Positions 40,718-53,290 of a stretch of 64,000 bases of DNA are shown here, piece by piece (position 1 is the stretch's first letter; each line of letters opens with the position of its first letter). The notes beneath the pieces are model-generated. The model was not told where the DNA came from, made no database searches, and saw only the letters and a list, made by a program, of their open reading frames with translations. The stretch spans positions 3,349,001-3,413,000 of the forward strand of contig NC_132970.1 of assembly GCF_047496725.1 (NCBI RefSeq). Reading direction: 5' to 3'. Position numbers and translations under genes: made by a program. The DNA is from Anoplolepis gracilipes (Eukaryota; Arthropoda; Insecta; Hymenoptera; Formicidae).

Positions 40718-42175
40718 ATGATTGCTGGAGCGACAAAAGTTAAAACTAAATTTCCAGCAATACCAGGCACAAAGCCATCTATAAAAAATGCACAGTTGCT
40801 TATTTCAACAGGGGTACCTTCGTTAGATAATATAATAGGTTCGTAATTACTAATTACTAATATTATAGGTTGTACATATATTCTGCTTTTTTGTAAAATA
40901 ATCATGTTTTTATAATGTTAGTTATCCTTTTTAGGTGGAGGTTTACCTATTGGTTCAATACTTTTAATTGGTATGTATTCAAACAAGTTTATTACTTTTT
41001 AAATAATCTATGTGTGAACTTTGTAAATATTTATATATAAACTATATATGCATTACTAATTACAGAAGAGGACAAGTATGGTCTCTATGCTAAAACTGCA
41101 TTAAAGTACTTTATGGCAGAAGGAGTAGTCACATCTCAACCTATATTGGTTGCTTCACAAGATGTCCAACCTTCTCAATTTATATCAGAATTACCCGCAG
41201 TTATAAATGATTCAGATTCATATACAAAAACTGTAGATAATATAGATGAAGAAATGAAAATTGCTTGGCGATATCAAAATATGAAAATAATAGACTCGTC
41301 TTCTATGACAGGTCAAATCTTTGGTCATTACTATGATCTTACAAAACCAATGCAACAAGATCTCTTAGAACATGCAGATATAAAACAATGGCATGAAAAT
41401 AATCTTCAATGCCAAAATAATATATTTGAAAACATTGCATATACCGACTTACTATATACTATTCAAGAAACTCTACATAATGGACAATATTTGATCTCTG
41501 AAACAACAGAAAAGAAGAAAATTTTAAGAATTATTATACATTCTCTGGGATCAAGATTATGGCTTTCCAATACAGAGGAATCTTCAAATCGAGATTTGTT
41601 AAAATTCTTATATTGCTTCAGAGCACTTTTGAGGAATTCATACGCAGTCGGTGTAATAACAGTTCCGATCAATAATTTTGATAACACTGTAAGTTTTAAA
41701 ATTTAATTTCTATAATAGTGTATTATCAATATAGTGTTATATCAATTTTATAATGTATATTTTTTTGTAGGATGCTGTCATTGAGAAAATTGAACATATG
41801 TCAGACATAGCAGTTAGATTAGAATCATTTGCAGGATCTGCTAAAGAAACCAATCCATTGTTCAAGGATTATCATGGTCTTTTACACATTGAGAAATTGT
41901 CTGCATTAAATACATTAGCACCTCGCTGTGCAGAATTTAGAGATCTAGCGTTTAAATTACGTCGTAAAAAATTTGTCATAGAAGTTAGTCAAGTTGATTC
42001 TGTCAAGTTATAATTCTGTTTGATTAAGTTTTCTATTACTATTGATATTTATTTTTGTCTTTAGGTTTTACATTTGCCGCCTGAATTTGAGGACACAGCA
42101 CAACGAGAACAAGATGAGGCAGTACCTTCTGTTGGATGTATGAGTGGCTCTCATAGAAATATATTAGAGTTCTAA
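40718..42175 (+). CDS. Elp4: Elongator complex protein 4 (Elp4), five exons
   Basis: Elp4 is a RecA-fold subunit of the Elp4-5-6 ring of Elongator, which modifies wobble uridines of tRNAs. Exons are 40,718-40,838, 40,935-40,970, 41,066-41,688, 41,771-41,983 and 42,065-42,175. All have GT-AG introns of 81-96 nt and joined phases, giving 367 residues, close to the family length. The N-terminus reads FPAIPGTKPSIKNAQLL then STGVPSLDNIIGGGLPIG and LLIEEDKYGLY, the typical Elp4 start. Later blocks include AWRYQNMK, the FGHYYDLTKPM region and HIEKLSALNT. The ATG at 40,718 follows an in-frame TAA ten codons upstream. The first donor (GTTCGT) is weak, but the join restores the conserved GGG loop. The second exon is only 36 nt. 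Confidence 0.93.
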
Positions 42176-44129
42176 GTTTAAATTTTATAAAAAATTGAAT
42201 TTACTTATAACTAATTAAATAATTGTATAGATATTTATATTTATATTAATTATATAAAGATTTATATATTATAGTGGATTTTTTATTTATCTACTATATT
42301 TTATTATAAAATATACAATTATTTTTGGTATTACACAACTTTTATCTCTTATTATCATTATTTTGAATATTCGAGATATACAGGCTGTTCTAAAATCATC
42401 ATTTATCAATTTGGAAACGATTTTTCTTCAGGAGAAATGTTAAGGAATTGCCACAATTTTGTAGACTTTCAATTTTTGCCATTCTATATCTTGGTAACTA
42501 AATTTCAAATTAAAATTTTATTAAAGTAATCTGAGATTATAACTGAAGAATGTAATTATGTTAAATTTTAACGCTACAGTTTGTGGAAAACCTTTCTTTT
42601 TCGCTTATAATTGAAAATTATTAATCCTTCATATTTTCATTAAGGAAAAATCATCTCCAAATTGGCTAAAGAATTCACTCCTAAAAGGATATATGTAGTT
42701 TTAGGACATCCTGTATATTTGCAATTTTGCTTCGTACCTATAAATAGAAAATTGAATTTTTATGTACGCTTGTAAGCCGTGCTTATTTCGTTTAACGGGA
42801 AGTACATGGTGTGGCGGCTGAATTAATGTAGACAAGAGGAGATAGGCTTCGTGCACACTTACAATAATGCGCATAAAATATCTTTTTGCCGTGATACGCG
42901 GTATATAGTCTCAACCTGCAATTTCGTTTACACCATAGGAAGATTCCTATAACGAATATCAGTCCAGAAAATGATCATTATATAATTATATAATGCCGAG
43001 GTTATTAAGTAGTAAATATAATATTTATGCTAATTACGAAAGAATAAACAATATATTGCAAATGAAGTTTTTAAATTTATAAATAATTAATACTATATAA
43101 AAATTAATATATATTATAAAAAATGAGAAAGGAAAATATTGTGGAAGATATTTTAATATTTAATCGGTTTATATAAATTATTTAGTTATTTTATAAATGT
43201 CATTATTATTTTAAAAAATCAAAAAAACTTAAAAAAATAAGAGTAGAGAATATTAGTTTCTTTATATCTTTCTTGACATTTTTCAGTTTTGTTATAGAAA
43301 GAAATAAAATAATTTTAAAAAAAGCCTAACATGATATAAAGCCTCTGTGTAGTCGTTTTAAAACATCGCGAAATATTATATCGTCCCATTTTAATATCTC
43401 AAAGTGCTTTAGCTAAGCTTTTTATAAATCAGGTAAATTTACAAAAACTTGCAATATATGTACCTACAACAAATATACAATACTAGCAATAAGATTACTA
43501 ACTGCACATTTATAAGTATATATTATTGTTTTACATATATGCGTAAAAAAGAATTTTAATAATTTTAATATTTATCTACAAAATATAATATATATAATAT
43601 ATACAAAAATAAGAAATAACAGAATTTCGATATAAAGTATAATATATGCACGAAAGTATATTCAACACCTGAACGAGTGGACATCTGTCATTGAAAGTTC
43701 TCCCTCTTCTGATCAAGTGAACCTTTATTGACTCAAATCGTACGCAAAATGAATTCGCCAAACAACTGTGTGCATATAAACTTTTCATTCCCCTTCCGTT
43801 TTTTTTTTTCCGTCCACACCTTTCTACTTCCTTCCGGTTCCGTCCGGTCGGTCGCACACGAGGGCACACAAGCGCGCCTACAGACTGTACGGCCAACAGC
43901 AAAGTCCATCCACCGCATACGAGGGGGTTTTCAGTCCGCAAACGTACGCGATCAGGTCCGCTTCGGAAACAGATCGGATTATAACGTATTGCAGCAAATT
44001 GTCAAATGACACAATCGATCGAGTCGAATTATTATGCGGTACGCAGAGTGTGATCGTGGAATATTTATGTGACTAAAAAGTCACTTACAAATCAATAATT
44101 GTTTATTAAAACGAACGCGTCGGACAACA
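42176..44129. other. Intergenic, Elp4 to tetraspanin
   Basis: AT-rich DNA containing the TIR element at 42,376-42,718. A GC-richer patch at about 43,700-44,050 directly precedes the tetraspanin and probably holds its promoter and 5' leader. No gene was seen. Confidence 0.6.
42376..42718. mobile_element. TIR element (MITE), mariner-like ends
   Basis: It begins ATATACAGGCTGTTCTAAAA and ends with the near reverse complement (TTTTAGGACATCCTGTATAT). Inner halves also pair, for example CAATTTGGAAACGATTTTTC against CCAATTTGGAGATGATTTTTC. TA lies at both outer edges of CAGG...CCTG, as expected for TA-targeting Tc1/mariner relatives (inference). There is no coding frame. Confidence 0.7.
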
Positions 44130-47100
44130 ATGGAAACTGGCAGATTAGCCATATCACGCGCCTTTGTTTGCTGTTCGAATATAATTTTCTTGGTGAGTGA
44201 AATCGATTATTTATTTCTCAAATATATAGAATTTCATTTTTACTCTGTTTTTAATAAATCTTGATTGTTAATGACATTTAAATAAATACATATGAAATAA
44301 TAAATATGTTAGCTAACATAATATGTTACAAACTGAGTCGACATATCTCGTGTAAAATGATTATTATAAATTATTTGACATAAATCAATACAATTTTTAT
44401 AAAAATTGGGTCTCTTCTTCTCTTTCAGATATCAGGTTTTGCATTAATGTCATTGGGTGGATTATTATTAGCCGATAACGAAAGGATTTTATTATCACGT
44501 CTACTAGGACCTGGTGACATTCATCCCGATCAACCACTCTTCTATTATCTAGCTTTTGCTATAGTTGCACTAGGATTTCTTATTGCCATCATCGGACTTT
44601 TCGGATGCTGGGCAGCTTGTCTTTTCAATCGCTGCATCACAATTTCTGTAAAATATCTATACAATATTTTTAATTTAAATAATTTTATACGCATTTAATA
44701 ATATTTTATATCTGTAAAAACAGCGCGCCAGTGTTTTTGTATTTTTTTGCCATTTTTTTCAATAATATTCAATATTTAATGCATGTAACATCAAAAATTT
44801 ATCTCTACAACGTTATCAGAAATTTACATAGTTATTTGTTACAATTGCTTTTTATAGCGATAGTTTTAATAATATAAATCAATAAAATATACATAAATAA
44901 TTCTAATGGCCTTTGCCTCTATGAAGAAAAAATTTATTTTAATAAAAAGATCAAGATAATCATAAAATTGGAGTCTATTTTATTTGTATAACATTTCGGT
45001 ATGAAGTTACTGCGGTATGTTATTCATTGAGCCTATCTGAAACTGGATTTCCTACTTTGGAGTCAGTCACGCGTCGTTGCCCGGAAACGGATCTGCTCTT
45101 ATGCAGACACGCGCGTAAATAAAAGGAGGGCGCGTCCGAGCGCCACGTAAAAACATTAATTATTTGTTCATGGACGAGCGAACATGAGTTAGCTCGTTGA
45201 GGGAATAATACGCTGGATCATGTTCTTTTTTTTTGAAAAACAAAAAATTACTTAGTGCTTTCAATTTTTACTTATGTACTCTAGTGGCGGAGAAAATTAA
45301 AAATAAATGTAGAAAAATATAACAATATTATTGTTATATTAAACTAATAAAAAAAAAATATATATATATATACATATATATATAAAGATATTATATATGT
45401 GAAATATATAATCATTGTAGCATGCAAAATTCAATAGATATATCTTAATATAGATATATCTTAATATAGGTCATTTGGAATTGATTTTTTGATTTTGCAC
45501 CTTCCAGTATCTCGTGACGATAATCTTGCTGCTCCTCGGTCAATGTACCGTGTGTATTATCGCCGTTTTTTGGCCTCACTTATTGGGGATCGATGTGAGA
45601 CCAGCGCGTCTGATACGCGCTTTACAACGCAGTTACTCTGTTCCTGGACGCGAACAATTCACGGCAGCCCTCGATCTTGCACAAACGACGGTAATAAAGT
45701 TTATATTATTTTTTAAATTTATACAAAAATAAATAATATAGATTTGACAATTATTGTATTAGCTAATTTTTTAAAGTGGACAAAGTTCTTTATTCGCGAA
45801 TATGGAATTTCTAAATTAGGCTTCTCTGCATTGAAGATCAATTTTCATAAAAAAATTCACAAAGATAATCGAATAGAATTGAAATTTTGATCGCGAATGC
45901 AGATATTTCTGGTGAATAAAAAGAATATAGTTATTCCGCGATTACTGAAAATACCGCGAATACGAAAAGAACCGCGAAAAAAGCTTTAACTGTATTGCAA
46001 AGAAATTAATTTGATGATATCAACTTTTACATAAAAGTTTTTTAACAAACTATAAACGTAATAAAAATTAAAATTGTAAGAAAGAGATTAAATTTATTTA
46101 TTTGATTATTTATTTTATAAATTAAAATTGTGAAAAATAAAAGTGACTGTTAGCATATTATTATTGTACATTTCCATCGTAAATGTATGTTGTGCTCAGA
46201 TAACATAGCTACTATCTATTGCAACACAAAAAGAATACGCATTGCTATCATTGTGACGATTACAGTTCGCCTGTTGCGGCATAAACGGAAGCAGCAATTA
46301 CGGCACGTCGTGGTGGCGGCTACAGGAAGTCGGCCGAAGAGAATTAGTAGTACCTCTCAGTTGCTGCACCCTGAATAATGCCAATGAGACGGACTCTTTC
46401 CTCAACCCTGAGCCTGCCAATCTCACTTTCTGCCAGGCTCTGAACCCTGCCGAACATCAATACGCCCGACACACAGAGGTATGCGCGATAATCAGGAAGT
46501 TAGAATGCTCCCCTTTTTTTTCGCCGAGCCGTGCGAACGCATGCGAGACGGCACTTTCAGTTTTCATTAAAGAAGAATGCGGAGACCCGCATATATCAAA
46601 CGGGGACAAATGCGTTTTAAATATAGAATATCGACATATTGTCGATAAAAGCGATTCATAGGAACGCATCGCGTTGCTATTTTATCCAACTCTTTTTATA
46701 CAACCCCCATTTTATACAAAAATTGGAAAAATATTAATGATTATTTTAATTTAATAATATTATTACTAATAAATATTAACAATTATTATATCAATATAAT
46801 AAATTTTTGTGTGAACGCGAGAACTTAATGATTTCACGAAATGACATTTGAGGGAAATGCAAATTTCATTTCTATTTCAAAAACTATCGATTTACTTCAG
46901 CGTCCGTATTTTATACATAAATTTTCCTCGTTTTGTTAGAAAATTTATGATAAAACCGGCATGTCCTCGTGAATTCTAGAGAATCGTGTACTGGTTAACG
47001 ACCTTTGTCTTGTCTGGCCAGGCCTTTATAGAGAAAGACTAAAGACTATATGAATTTATTCAAATGCGGGTATAGCTTTGATATTTCATTGCAGTTACAT

Positions 47101-47599
47101 TTCTATAACTGTATATTTCGCTACACGTTAATGTCGATTGTAATAATTTTTATTCTACATTTAGGGTTGTCTTGAACATATCGAGAAGTGGATGCAAGAT
47201 CAGGCATTGATCCTGCTGGCTATTATATTAGCTGTCATGTTTGTCGAAGTCATAGCGCTCCTCAGTATACTTCTCGCTTGCTCTCGAGGAAACAGGAGAA
47301 GAAAGTCGCAGGCATCAACCTTTACCTCCACGCAGACTTTGAGTCCATTCACCGAGAGCGATCACGATTTTAGTAAGAGAAGTTTCTCTATCTTAAAATC
47401 CACAACTTTTTAGATCGCACGATTTCATGCCGCAAATAACGTAAAGTGCTTTGTATTTTATACATTACACTTCATTGAATTATTTATGATTTTTTATCGT
47501 TGCCCCCATATTTTCACCATGTAATTTATATGAATTATAGGTATAGGTATCGAGAACAGAATGCATTCGGCCGGGACGACATTTGGTGCCAAATCATGA
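44130..47599 (+). CDS. Tetraspanin (to first in-frame stop)
   Basis: A four-pass membrane scaffold protein. Exons are 44,130-44,192, 44,429-44,647, 45,508-45,690, 46,266-46,478, 47,165-47,372 and 47,541 onward. The first four junctions are phase 0 and the fifth is phase 1. TM1 is at about 12-36, TM2 at 58-87 and TM3 at 95-116. The large extracellular loop carries FACCG (residues 156-160), PLSCC (185-189) and further cysteines, the canonical CCG and PxSCC signatures. TM4 is at about 240-265, followed by a basic RGNRRRK juxtamembrane stretch. Using the acceptor at 47,540, the frame stops at TGA 47,597-47,599, giving 314 residues, slightly long for the family. The same frame then stays open for 504 codons (next entry). 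The fourth exon begins at ...attacag, not at the earlier ATG of an overlapping frame. I did not assign a subfamily. Confidence 0.85.
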
Positions 47600-49114
47600 A
47601 GATGGCTGGAGGGCAGCCAAGGACAAACAGCGATTGATGTTAAGCACGCGAATAACCAAAACACGTGCGATGATACTAAATATAGTGTATTAGCATCGGG
47701 TAAAAAAAGCATAATTGAAGAATGGCGTAATCCTCCCAACTACTCCGAAGATTTATTACGAAACGATCAGACGTACGAGGAACGGGCGGTCGACGTTATA
47801 ATCGATAATCGTCCTCAAGAGTATCTTAGATTTTCACAGAACGTGTCGCCCTTAAAGCTCGTGAATAATGACGTCAATAGCAACGATGATAAGCTGATTA
47901 AAATTAAAAGGCCTCAAGGTGGCGGTACAGTCAGAAGCATCCCCATTAAAGATTACCAAGCATCAATCGCGTATAACATCGGTACGTTGCGGCGATCCAT
48001 GGTACCTCAATCGCAATTCGAGACTTTAGTCTCCGAGCCTGAAAAGAGCATTTATACGCCGTCAAAGAAAATAATTCCTATAGCCAGGAGCTCGCATCAT
48101 CGGACAGCATCTCAAACTACATGCATCGCCACGCAAATGGAAGCTGATAATAGTCGCAGGAAATCACTCTGCCACTTTTGCAACAGTCGGCGCGAACCAC
48201 GTAGTTGCTGTTGCGCTGCTTCAAACAAGGATAAGGAAGAAGAGGATAGATATTTTAATAAGACGGAGGACCAAAGATCGCAGGATGGATCCGACATAGA
48301 TGAATACTTTCACAGAAGCTCACGCAGGGACTTTAGCTCGAGTCAGCGGCCTTCGAAATGTACACGTGAGTCTTTGAGAAATACAGCAAAGGCAATGGCG
48401 ACGTGTACGAAAGATAAAAAAGTAACGGAAGACGCGTTGCGAGTGGCGGACGGACACGTTGGCCAAAAGATATCAGCGTACGAGCAGAACACTCGACGTA
48501 GCCTGAGTGGTCAGAATCCTAAGTATCGATCACTCTTTGAAGTAAAGGGACATCGAAGTATTGGTGTGCCGTTGGTAGGTATGCACAACGCCTGCGGTTT
48601 ACCTGTCATAGCTTCCTGGCACAATCATGAGCTTCTGGATCCTTTGCGGATTGCGAGGACTGTGACGTCTATTTACAAGAGTCCTCGCACTGTTCCAAAT
48701 ATGCGACGTCGAACTCAAAAACGAAAAGCACCGCAGCCGAATCGTGCGATGATATATGCCAGAGACGCCGATCACAACGTTACAAAATCAACAATCAAAT
48801 CAGTGGGTTATCTAAATGCTGTTAACGGCAGTGATAGATCCAGGAGGAAGCATCGTCGTTCATCATTTACCACGACAAAAGTAGGATCGTTGTCCTCGAA
48901 GAATTCCTTCAAGAGGACGACTAGAGCAAGGAGGCACGGGATTAAAGTAAGTTCGCTGGTAGATACTTTTGGCAGAAAATCGATTAAAGCGGAAAATGTC
49001 AAACGAACGACTCTGTACGCGAAAGATGACGGGGAGGAGGCTGTACAAGTTTTAAAAAGCTTATGTTTGAATCCTCTAGCGCACGCCAATCCGGAAACGG
49101 ATATGATGTGGTGA
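47600..49114 (+). CDS. Long open tail in frame with the tetraspanin
   Basis: This is 504 sense codons ending at TGA 49,112-49,114, in the same frame as the tetraspanin last exon and separated from it only by one TGA. There is no early ATG. The polypeptide is hydrophilic, Ser/Arg/Lys-rich and has no membrane segment. It has short Cys/His clusters (for example CHFCNSRR and SCCCAAS) and basic runs (RRRTQKRK, RRKHRR), fitting a disordered cytoplasmic tail. Its length without stops in AT-rich DNA argues that it is translated. Possible routes are readthrough of TGA, a splice to the acceptor at 47,629-47,630 (AACAG|CG, phase-compatible but with no pyrimidine tract), or a TGA that is a sequencing error or a private null allele. 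Its last 60 bp recur at 57,869-57,930. Confidence 0.6.
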   Translation, partial: RWLEGSQGQTAIDVKHANNQNTCDDTKYSVLASGKKSIIEEWRNPPNYSEDLLRNDQTYEERAVDVIIDNRPQEYLRFSQNVSPLKLVNNDVNSNDDKLIKIKRPQGGGTVRSIPIKDYQASIAYNIGTLRRSMVPQSQFETLVSEPEKSIYTPSKKIIPIARSSHHRTASQTTCIATQMEADNSRRKSLCHFCNSRREPRSCCCAASNKDKEEEDRYFNKTEDQRSQDGSDIDEYFHRSSRRDFSSSQRPSKCTRESLRNTAKAMATCTKDKKVTEDALRVADGHVGQKISAYEQNTRRSLSGQNPKYRSLFEVKGHRSIGVPLVGMHNACGLPVIASWHNHELLDPLRIARTVTSIYKSPRTVPNMRRRTQKRKAPQPNRAMIYARDADHNVTKSTIKSVGYLNAVNGSDRSRRKHRRSSFTTTKVGSLSSKNSFKRTTRARRHGIKVSSLVDTFGRKSIKAENVKRTTLYAKDDGEEAVQVLKSLCLNPLAHANPETDMMW

Positions 49115-49611
49115 AATGAGGATATTTATTGACGCACACTTTCTTGCTTTTATTTTAATTAATATATTAATATATTTCAAACCATTTAAAATAAAAAAGA
49201 TAAATTTTAAAAAATTTAAAAAAAAAATATAAATTATATTTCATTAATTGTGCAAGCGATTTAATGGATATAATTTACTTTGTGATTTAATTTAAAACCA
49301 AATACATAAGATAGCAAAGTAAGTTTCTTTATTCATTCTTATTTCTATCTATTATCTCTTATGTGTTTAGTTTCTCGTACATTTATACGAGTAAAATTAA
49401 TTACGCATATGAGTTGTTGTGTGTAAATATATATATCTGATATGTTATTGATATAATGGATTTTATATTTGAAGTTTTATAATAAACGAAATCCTTGCTG
49501 CCCTCATTAAAGTTAAGTAGTATTATTTTTTATAAAATGTAATTTATATATTATGATATATATACAATTTACATGAAACTGTTTTGGAACATTATCTTTC
49601 TCGATGAAACT

Positions 49612-52010
49612 TTAGGTTACTATATTGTTATAATAACTATGTTTTACTAATATTGTTATAAATGTTATTACATTAGAAAGCATCTGAAACGCAGTAACAA
49701 TTTATGGAGTTATATTTGAGTAATAGTACAAGAGAAACAGATCGATCTCTCTTACCGTAAATAATACAGTTACATCTAGTACATAGAATGCTGCAGCTGT
49801 AAAGGTATATCTCCTATGATAAAAGTACATCATTTCAATTTTGTCCTGAAACAAATTACGTTTGTTAAATAAATAATAATTATATTGCAAAGCAGGAACA
49901 GAAGAGGAAAGGAAAATCTAAAACGTTTACCAAACGGCATTTTTTATTTTGAAGGGATAACCCATATTTTAATACACGATCTTCAACGCGATTTGCCTGG
50001 AATAATAATGATATTATACTATAGAGAAAGAATTTTTCTTAATAATTTAGATGCATTGTGTGGAATATTCTACTTTTAAGGAAATGTAAAAAAATTACAC
50101 ATTTTACAGAAATACTCTAAAAAATAATACTTTACAGCAGAGCTCTATATTATTACATATGTAATATATTTACTTCGTAAGTCGTAAACTGATACATTCC
50201 ATATAAGTAAACGGATTGAAAGAGCAAGTCTACCGAATATACGATCATTGTCTGTGTCCTGTGTTGCCATTAAATATAAATTTTTTATGAAATCTAGCAT
50301 GAGAGACAAAGAGGTGAAGAAGGTGCCTATTCTATACAATCTATTTATCTGATCCGCACTATTGAGGAGTACACCATGCAAATAGCGCACATCGTAAACC
50401 GTGATTTCGCTCGGCGATCCAGTTACCGGTAGTTGCGATACGTGAGGTATTATTTTTTCGTTCAGATGTCGGAAACGTTGGCCTATTAAATCTAGAAATA
50501 TGCCGGTTAAAAAATGCAATTTGTGCCCACGATAAATGGAATAATCTCTTCAAACATCGCCTTTATTATTGCCGTCGTTCCATCCGCTTTACTAATGGCC
50601 TCATATGTCTTTCTAATCAAATCGCGTGTTGTTAATACGAAAAATAGCCATATGAATATATGTTTATCCTTTCTTTCATGTCCTAATGCTCTCGCCCTGT
50701 CATCATACGTTTCCAGTATATTGAAAAACTGAAAGGATTAGATGTAATAAGCAACGTATTTGTATTGTACATATTTGAATCCCCACATATCTTATTAATT
50801 TCTAAATTTTACAAGTTAATTACAAGTCACTTCTAAGGAATAATTATATATATATCAGTAAATTAATATACTTTTTTTAAATTAATGATATTAATCTTTT
50901 ATATAATTAATATACTCAATGAATTGCATTATTCGGCAAACAGGCTTAATATATTGGATATATAATATATATATATATATATTTATATATATAATTTTCA
51001 CAAAAATGACATTAAAAAAGATATATAAATTTTATGTTTTAAAAGATTTTAAAGATATTTGGTTACATTTGATTTCATGATTACTTTTTTATATTATTAA
51101 TTTAGATCTTTGAATATTATTTTTTTAAAGAATAATTATTATAATCCTTCCGTATTGTAACCTATGCCATATAACATCGTCTTGTATATAATAATATATA
51201 TATATTTTTTTGGCTAATATATTTTATTTTACTTAAAAATTATTGAGCTTACGAAAGAAGTAAAAAAGTTTCTAAAGAAACAAAACTTTCTAATGCATAT
51301 TTTTAACTGATTACATTCCGGCCCGTTAAATAATTGTAATACAAAATTAAACTTAAAAATTAATTAAACCGGTTGCTATAGTTACATTCTTATAACGATA
51401 TGGGAGGATTTAAAAATATTAATAAATACTATTTATATTAGTAAAAAATATCCATCAAATTTCATTTTATAACTTATTCAAAATTAGAGAAAAAAATAAA
51501 AACCTAACTTTTACTTTCCTTCTTAGAATGTAACTGCTCAAGGAAGGATATAGAAGTATACGTTTATAAGACCTCTCTTAATTTTCGAAAGAATCATTTC
51601 TTAAAATTGTTGCACTAATTTAGAATCATGCTGTATATATTTATGTATGTGCACACGTATGTATATATGTATAAAATATTCCGCAATTATTTACCTTGAC
51701 AAGATCTTGGTCCCAAAAAGCTGCTACGCAATTGTACTAACGAGGCGGTAAAGGCAGTAAATCGTACAGTTTCAAAAATTATTACTTTAAGATTTTCTTC
51801 AAACGATGCAATATACATCTCATAATAGAACACACCCGTGTACGTACAATGAATTAATATCCATAATATACAATAATAACGGCCCCAGACACTTGGTTTC
51901 AATCGACCTTTCACTAATTTGCATGAAAGTAAACCCAATATTTTATTGAGCATTGTTATCAATTTTAAATTTTGGAAAGGTGTTTGTAATATCGATATCG
52001 TTTTAGACAT
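49612..52010 (-). pseudogene. Gustatory receptor A pseudogene (copy 1)
   Basis: Five exon remnants match the intact copy at 58,469-60,843: 51,695-52,010, 50,174-50,728, 49,931-49,996, 49,756-49,845 and 49,612-49,683. Splice sites are kept, but the reading frame is broken. A 5-nt deletion lies near 51,733 in exon 1; exon 2 has a 1-nt loss in the A run near 50,512 and a 5-nt deletion near 50,240. After the first shift, a TGA appears at the start of exon 2. Exon 4 has an in-frame 3-nt loss. The last exon reads MLSNVITFITILV and continues 11 codons past the stop found in the intact copy. It was once a seven-pass chemoreceptor of the insect Gr family and is now presumably non-functional. Confidence 0.85.
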
Positions 52011-52639
52011 GGTAAAAAAATAAAGCGCTATTTTCGACAGACTAACTTGACAGACCTAACAGCTTTTCCTAAGTTATTTTTATTACTACACAGCAGGAAA
52101 TTAGAAAATTCATATAGCATACTCTAACGATTATTAGAGATGTGACTTTTATATAAATAAGATCTACGTTAATTATCATCACCAATTTTTATCTTTCTTT
52201 ATATTGTTATTAAATTGCGTTTTTTTGTGACTCACATTTTCCGATGCTTATAGCATTGTAAATCTATTTGTGATACATTAGTAATAAAATAAAATGACAG
52301 TTATTTATCTAAAGATACATATGTATTACGATTCCATTCCACATCGGATCACGCGACGCTCGTATAGACATACAAAAATCAATAAGATTCATGATTTATT
52401 ATATATAAATGTATATTACGCTTGTTCGAAATCTATGTCACCGACTAATAAATCATTGTTATCATTATATTGCGAATTATTGGTTAATCAAGTTACATGC
52501 ATTTATATGTTTATTACGATATGTACATATTAATCCTCTTTATTAAAAAATAATTATTTATTATTAAATTTTATTAATCTTCTCTTTGTCACATAATTAT
52601 TTACTTGTCTTACGAAAACGCGTATAGATAACAAAGATT

Positions 52640-53290
52640 TTAGTAATAGTAGGAAAATGATATTAATATCATGAAGTAAGTAGTTATTGTCGCAATAATC
52701 TAGAAATAAAAATTTATTATAAAAAAGACACTAGAAGTGTAATATTTTTTTATCTTTTGCACGTAAGTAACAATAATTTATATGAAATAAGAAAATACTT
52801 ACAGATTGAAATAAAAGTAAATTAATTGTAAAAAATCCTATCGCGTTAAAAGACACGAGTGTATCCAAGAAATACGTTAAGATTTAAATTTTTTCTAAAA
52901 TAAAGAATTAATTTACAATTAGATACAAAATAAGCTAATTTTTTATTGCAGATAATTGCAGTTACCATTGTTTGTCCTGCGTTAACGAGCGCAGTCATAC
53001 CTCCGTTTATGACACAATCAATTTTATTTGCCTGAAATGTGCAATTATTTACATCAGAAAATGAATTTGATAAATGAAATAAAATTATTCGTAAATGCAA
53101 TGAGTTTTATATAATAAATGAAATATTTTTAATTTTTTATGTGTACCTCTTCCGCTGTGTAGTGGTAAATTGTGCATAGAGTGAACATTTGCAGAAACGG
53201 AACAATGACAAAGGCACAAGCTATCAATGGTTTTTTTTCTCGAAATATACGTATATTCCCAAGAACGTGTAACATAAGATTTGTAAACCA
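52640..53290 (-). pseudogene. Gustatory receptor B pseudogene, 3' fragment (copy 1)
   Basis: Only the 3' part survives: the end of exon 2 (about 53,149-53,290, ...LQMFTLCTIYHYTAEE), exon 3 (52,966-53,031), exon 4 (52,803-52,894) and the last exon (52,640-52,699, IIATITTYFMILI). Exon 4 has lost one A from its opening A run (92 nt instead of 93 nt), so the frame hits TAA within six codons. Exon 1 and most of exon 2 are missing beyond the breakpoint at 53,290. Confidence 0.85.

Larger units (their letters stand above)
49054..53290. repeat. Segmental duplication, copy 1 (decayed)
   Basis: This block aligns almost continuously with 57,869-62,203 at an offset of 8,815 bp at the left end, growing to about 8,913 bp at the right through small indels. 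It contains the end of the tetraspanin last exon, its 3' flank, a pseudogene of receptor A and the 3' half of receptor B. Homology stops abruptly after AAACCATA at 53,290. Identity by eye is high (well above 90 percent). Confidence 0.9.

Noticed and set aside
46187..46378. Frame beginning MLCSDNIATIYCN as the fourth tetraspanin exon
   Set aside because: The overlapping frame from the acceptor at 46,265 gives FACCGING and PLSCC, the true tetraspanin signatures.
47843..49114. 423-residue protein starting at 47,843
   Set aside because: The apparent start is GTG; the frame is open upstream to 47,600 and continues from the tetraspanin exon, so it is not a separate gene.
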